Positions 60,395 to 64,000 of a stretch of DNA of 64,000 nt are shown piece after piece (the stretch's first letter is position 1; the number at the start of each line of letters is the position of its first letter). The stretch lies in NCBI GenBank assembly GCA_006503535.1, contig QYRS01000001.1:3906001-3970000 (forward strand), in the 5' to 3' direction. The translations under genes were made by a program, and so were the position numbers. This stretch comes from Arthrinium phaeospermum. Its lineage: Eukaryota > Ascomycota > Sordariomycetes > Amphisphaeriales > Apiosporaceae. Below the pieces are notes generated by a model. That model was given only the letters and a program-made list of their open reading frames with translations, had not been told where the DNA came from and did not search any database.

Positions 60395-62712
60395 AATAAT
60401 ATAGACGATATCGTATTATGCCGTTTTAATATACTTGTCGATAATATTATATAATATTTATATTAAACGGCATTTATAACTAAGCGCTAATAAAGGGTAT
60501 AGTAAGTATATAACGTTATATATATATTTAAAATTATATAAATTAAATATCTTTAAAAAAAACTATAAATTATATTAAAATAAAGGTCCTACTATATCGA
60601 TCTTTTAATATCACCATCTTATTGTTAATAAACTCTATATAATAGAAAGCCGGCTCCCTATAGTAATAGAACTACTTAAATAACGCGTGTTTATTTTAAT
60701 AAAACCTATTTATTAAATTTCTAATATTATAATTATTACGGCTGGCATTATAATATAATATACTTTAAAAAGGCTCTCTTTATTAAACGCTATTATTAAT
60801 AATATTAAACAATCGTACCATAAACTTAACTAAATTAAAACTAATTACTTATACCTTTATCTAATATATTCTTAATAAGAGATCAAACCTAATAAGTTAT
60901 ATTACATTAATAAAATATTAACCGGTCTAATTACGTTATTTATAAAATTTAATAATAATGTAATTAATAAAGCTTTTATAAATATATTTCTTAATAAAGG
61001 TTTCGTAATTAAAAAATTATTATTAAATAAAGGCAGTATTGATAAAGTCTTTCTTTAATAATTAAATAAATCGCGAAACCTTAAAACTCTATTTAATTAT
61101 ATATAAATTAAAAATTATTAATAATAACTTAAAAAATATCTCTAAATAAAGAATTACTATTATTTTATAATATTTCTTATTTAATTTTAATAACTCGCCA
61201 TTTAAGTTTAATATAATCGATATTTATAATTAAATTCGTTTATTTTTTACGCTTTAATAATAGATTAAATAATAGCAAAGAAATACTTTAATTAATACTA
61301 GAAATTATCGTTATTTTTTAAATCGGTAATAAAATTAATAAAAATAAATAACTTTCTTATTATATTAAGTTAATAAAGGTAAAACTAAACATAATTCAAT
61401 TTTTTAATACCGATTTAATAATACATTATTATAACCCCTATCTTATAATATTTATTAATTAAAATTAATAAAAACCCTTTTAAACCGATTTAAATAATTT
61501 TCCCACCTAAAACTAATATTATTAACTTTATTAAATTTATATTAAAAAAAAGTAATAATTTACAAAATCCTTACCAATATACTCTCTCTAATTTTCAAAT
61601 ATTATAACGGCGTTTATTTAAAAAAAGTAATAAAATTATTACTTTTTTCGTTAATTTTTAAAGTTTAATAATAAATAAGTCCTTAATTAATAATTAAAAG
61701 GAATAGAAATTATATAATACGCTAAAGGCCTACTTTAGTTTTAAATTAACACTAATCAATTAATAAACTGTTCGTATCGTTTTATAGGTATCGATAATAA
61801 ACGCGTTAATTTTTAAAAAATTATAATCGATTAAATTATTTAAAATATTTTTTAATAAAATAAATAATTAATAATTAATTAAAAAAGAACCGGTATTAAT
61901 TATTTTCTAATAAAATATAACCCCTTATTAATTTAAATAAATACGTTTATAAACCGGATCTTATTATTATTATTAAATATATTAAATATTATATTAAAAA
62001 GTAATTAACCGATAATTCTTTTTAAATAATCGCGAACTTTTTAATATTTTAATAACACCTCGTTAATAATCTTCTTAAGTCCGAAGAAATGGATATTATA
62101 TTCCTTCGCTATCGCTTTATTAAATTAACCTTTTAATATATTAAAAGGCTTATTATCCTTTAATAAAGCTTAAATTACCCTTACTTTATAATAATCGTAT
62201 TTTTTTAATTTATTTATTAATATCGATTTAAATGTAAAAAAATTAATAATAAAGCCGGCTATTACCCTCTTATTCTAATTTAAGATATTACTCCTTTTAC
62301 TTAATATATACTTATAATATATTAAATACCTTTTTATCGATATTAATCTAGCCCAACAATTATATTAATACTTATAATAATTATATCATTACTAATTAAT
62401 TTAAACCGTTAAATCTATACTTAAATTAATCTAATTAAAATATCGATTATTATCCTTATCGACGTTATAAAAATAAGCCTAAGCCTTACAATTCCGCCTC
62501 GATATTATCATTTATCCCCTTAATTTAATAAAGAAAACCGGCTTTAAACGATAGTTATAAAATCTAATAAATATTATATCCTTTATATATATATATTAAT
62601 AATTTGCCGATTTAAATAAATAGCTAAAACAAGCCGTATTATAGCAATAATACTTATCTACCTATATAAGCATATAATATAGTAGAATACGCTTAAATCG
62701 ATATTTTAGTAT
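60395..62712. mobile_element. AT-rich block, probably RIP-mutated repeat
   Basis: About 2.3 kb in which base composition drops abruptly to very high A+T, with abundant TA, TAA and TTA words and very few CA or TG dinucleotides. No open frame of any length survives. The edges are sharp: ordinary mixed sequence resumes near 62713. This is what repeat-induced point mutation leaves of a transposon in Sordariomycetes. I can find no intact transposase or LTR, so the original element is unknown. Confidence 0.75.
60420..60471. repeat. Short inverted repeat at edge of AT-rich block
   Basis: GCCGTTTTAATATA at 60420-60433 faces TATATTAAACGGC at 60459-60471, an almost perfect inverted pair (one T difference) with a 25-bp loop. 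It may be the end of the decayed element or a chance hairpin in AT-rich DNA. Confidence 0.5.
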
Positions 62713-63556
62713 AATGTGAGATATTCCGAGCGCTACCCCACCTGCCCACCTTGAAATTACTGGGTTCCAATGAACTAGCAAGCGGGATCTTCCATCCATT
62801 CTTGTAAACGCTAGATTAACTAGCAGGGTCCAGGGGGCAGGGTAGTTTGCTGGGATGGAGCAACGGTGCGAGACAAGCTAGAGGACGAGACGAGAAAGAC
62901 AGGCACACGGAGGGCCATCATCTGCTGTTCTGGCCTGCTCTTTTTGTACATACCGGCGGTATTGCATGGCGGCCCCCTTCCCTCTATCTCTCTCTTGGAC
63001 TACCTACTACGGCTGTAATACATAGTATGTAGCTCTTGCACATCTTGGCCTCACACTCCCTCCCTTCTTGTTCTTGTCACTCGTTCGACTCACGCCCATC
63101 CACTCCTTCTCTTCTTACCATTCTCGTCCCATAACAGGCCGTCGCACACCCCAGCTTCCTTGCCTTCACTGTACACCTTATTACGCAAGCTACACGAGTA
63201 CGAAGCTGCCCTCCCAATAACTTACCCGATCGATTGATTGAGTACATTCAACTGCTTGGCATTCCTTCATATTATCCTGCTCTGTTTCACTCGGTTTGAA
63301 ACTTGCCACCAGTAGACATTGTTCGCTCAATTGTCCTCGTTTCATCAAAAGGCCTCCAGCAAACGCCACGAGCACCCAAGCATCTGAACATCCTTTTGTG
63401 CCCTAATGCTTTGAACAACCGACAATCCCATTTTATCATTATAATTTTTTGGAAAGGGTAGAAGCAATTCGACGACCCTTCTTCCTAATCTGGAGCTATT
63501 CTCCAGCAAATAAACACCACACACCAAAACAACCGACATAAACACAATCGTCAACA
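62713..63556. other. Upstream region of the last gene
   Basis: Ordinary base composition returns. CT-rich runs near 62985-63000 and 63050-63120 fit a promoter/5' leader. No other gene recognised. Confidence 0.5.
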
Positions 63557-64000
63557 ATGGCGTCGCAAACTACCCACGAGAGCTCGGAGAAGGCGCCCGT
63601 GGTGGTGAACCACACGGACCTCAACTCGAGCAGCGTCTCCGGGACGACGACGCTGGGCGCCAACGAGAAGGGCGTGGTGGAAACGAGCATGGAGCTCGGG
63701 CGGAACTCGAGCGTGTCGACGCCCAGCACGGCGCACCACCTGAACCCCTTCGACTCGGACATTGAGGCGGCACACTCGTCGGACAACCTGAACCGCCGGT
63801 CGATATCGCACACGCCCCCGAACCCCAACTGCTCGGTGTGGCCCGGCCAGGACCACTGGAAGCAAAAGGCCAAGGCGGCCAAGAGGAAGAACCGGTCCTG
63901 CAACTGCATGGCGAGCCTGAGCAAGCGGAATCGGATAATCGCTAAGATCCTCCTCGCCTTCCTCATCATCGGCCTTGCCGTCGGCGTCGGCGTCGGCATC
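63557..64000 (+). CDS. Type II membrane protein, cut by window edge
   Basis: Open from the ATG at 63557 to the last base with no stop, 148 codons visible. The first ~110 residues are polar, rich in Ser, Thr, Asn and Glu. A basic stretch follows (KQKAKAAKRKNRSCNC, then SLSKRNRIIAK) and then a hydrophobic segment (ILLAFLIIGLAVGVGVGI) reaching the edge. Cytosolic basic residues followed by a single TM with Gly/Val repeats fit a type II anchor, common in fungal cell-wall or hypothetical proteins whose main domain lies after the anchor. The main domain is outside the window, so function cannot be given. Codon use is strongly G/C-ending, supporting that it is real. Confidence 0.75.
   Translation, partial: MASQTTHESSEKAPVVVNHTDLNSSSVSGTTTLGANEKGVVETSMELGRNSSVSTPSTAHHLNPFDSDIEAAHSSDNLNRRSISHTPPNPNCSVWPGQDHWKQKAKAAKRKNRSCNCMASLSKRNRIIAKILLAFLIIGLAVGVGVGI

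Noticed and set aside
1..64000. CRISPR arrays, operons or prokaryotic elements
   Set aside because: The window is eukaryotic; no spaced direct repeats or ribosome binding sites of that kind.

Overview
The window is a piece of nuclear genome from a filamentous ascomycete. Genes carry many short GT-AG introns (about 45-120 bp). Intergenic gaps are 0.3-3.5 kb, and the gene set is typical of Pezizomycotina: MID1, an RFX factor, a Zn2Cys6 regulator, a DHA2-type MFS pump, INO80 and YOP1. An AT-rich block of about 2.3 kb near the right end looks like the product of repeat-induced point mutation. Gene structure and protein sequences suggest a Sordariomycete; I cannot name a genus.

Layout. 0.5-6 kb: ribosomal protein eS1, a Rab18-type GTPase and, on the minus strand, a mitochondrial alpha/beta hydrolase of the EAT1/ABHD11 type. 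7-15 kb: a Zn2Cys6 regulator, a 14-helix MFS exporter and a four-helix membrane protein, all on the plus strand; this is the accessory-looking part of the left half. 16-28 kb: the ABC-F ribosome-biogenesis ATPase ARB1, a quiet 3.6-kb gap holding an inverted fragment of ARB1 and a small TIR element, then the INO80 ATPase. 29.8-41.6 kb: RFX-family factor (-), YOP1 (+), MID1 (+), a small mitochondrial inner-membrane protein (-) and RAMP4/YSY6 (+). 42-56.4 kb: a lysine-rich nuclear-type protein with a C-terminal SMAP-like end (-), a Yap-like bZIP protein (-), recyclin-1 (-), a nucleotide-sugar/triose-phosphate-type transporter (+) and a small secreted cysteine-rich protein (-). 56.4-62.7 kb: no gene I can support, ending in the AT-rich block. 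63.56 kb to the end: the start of a membrane protein cut by the window edge.

The most notable pattern is that frame breaks cluster in one place. From 0 to 41.6 kb every gene I spliced closes in frame. Between 42.4 and 56.4 kb four of five recognisable genes carry a total of about 11 one- or two-base losses, mostly a missing G or C, plus one exact 104-bp tandem duplication inside an exon. Homology stays intact on both sides of each break. That is more like local consensus error in the assembly than ordinary gene decay, but the sequence alone cannot exclude real decay next to the RIP-like block.

Most genes are unrelated housekeeping functions: translation and ribosome assembly (eS1, ARB1), the endomembrane system (Rab18, YOP1, RAMP4, recyclin-1, the sugar transporter), chromatin (INO80), calcium entry (MID1) and mitochondria (the hydrolase and the INA17-like protein). 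The regulator/exporter pair at 7-13 kb is the only local grouping that suggests shared function. I did not find a convincing new multi-gene system.
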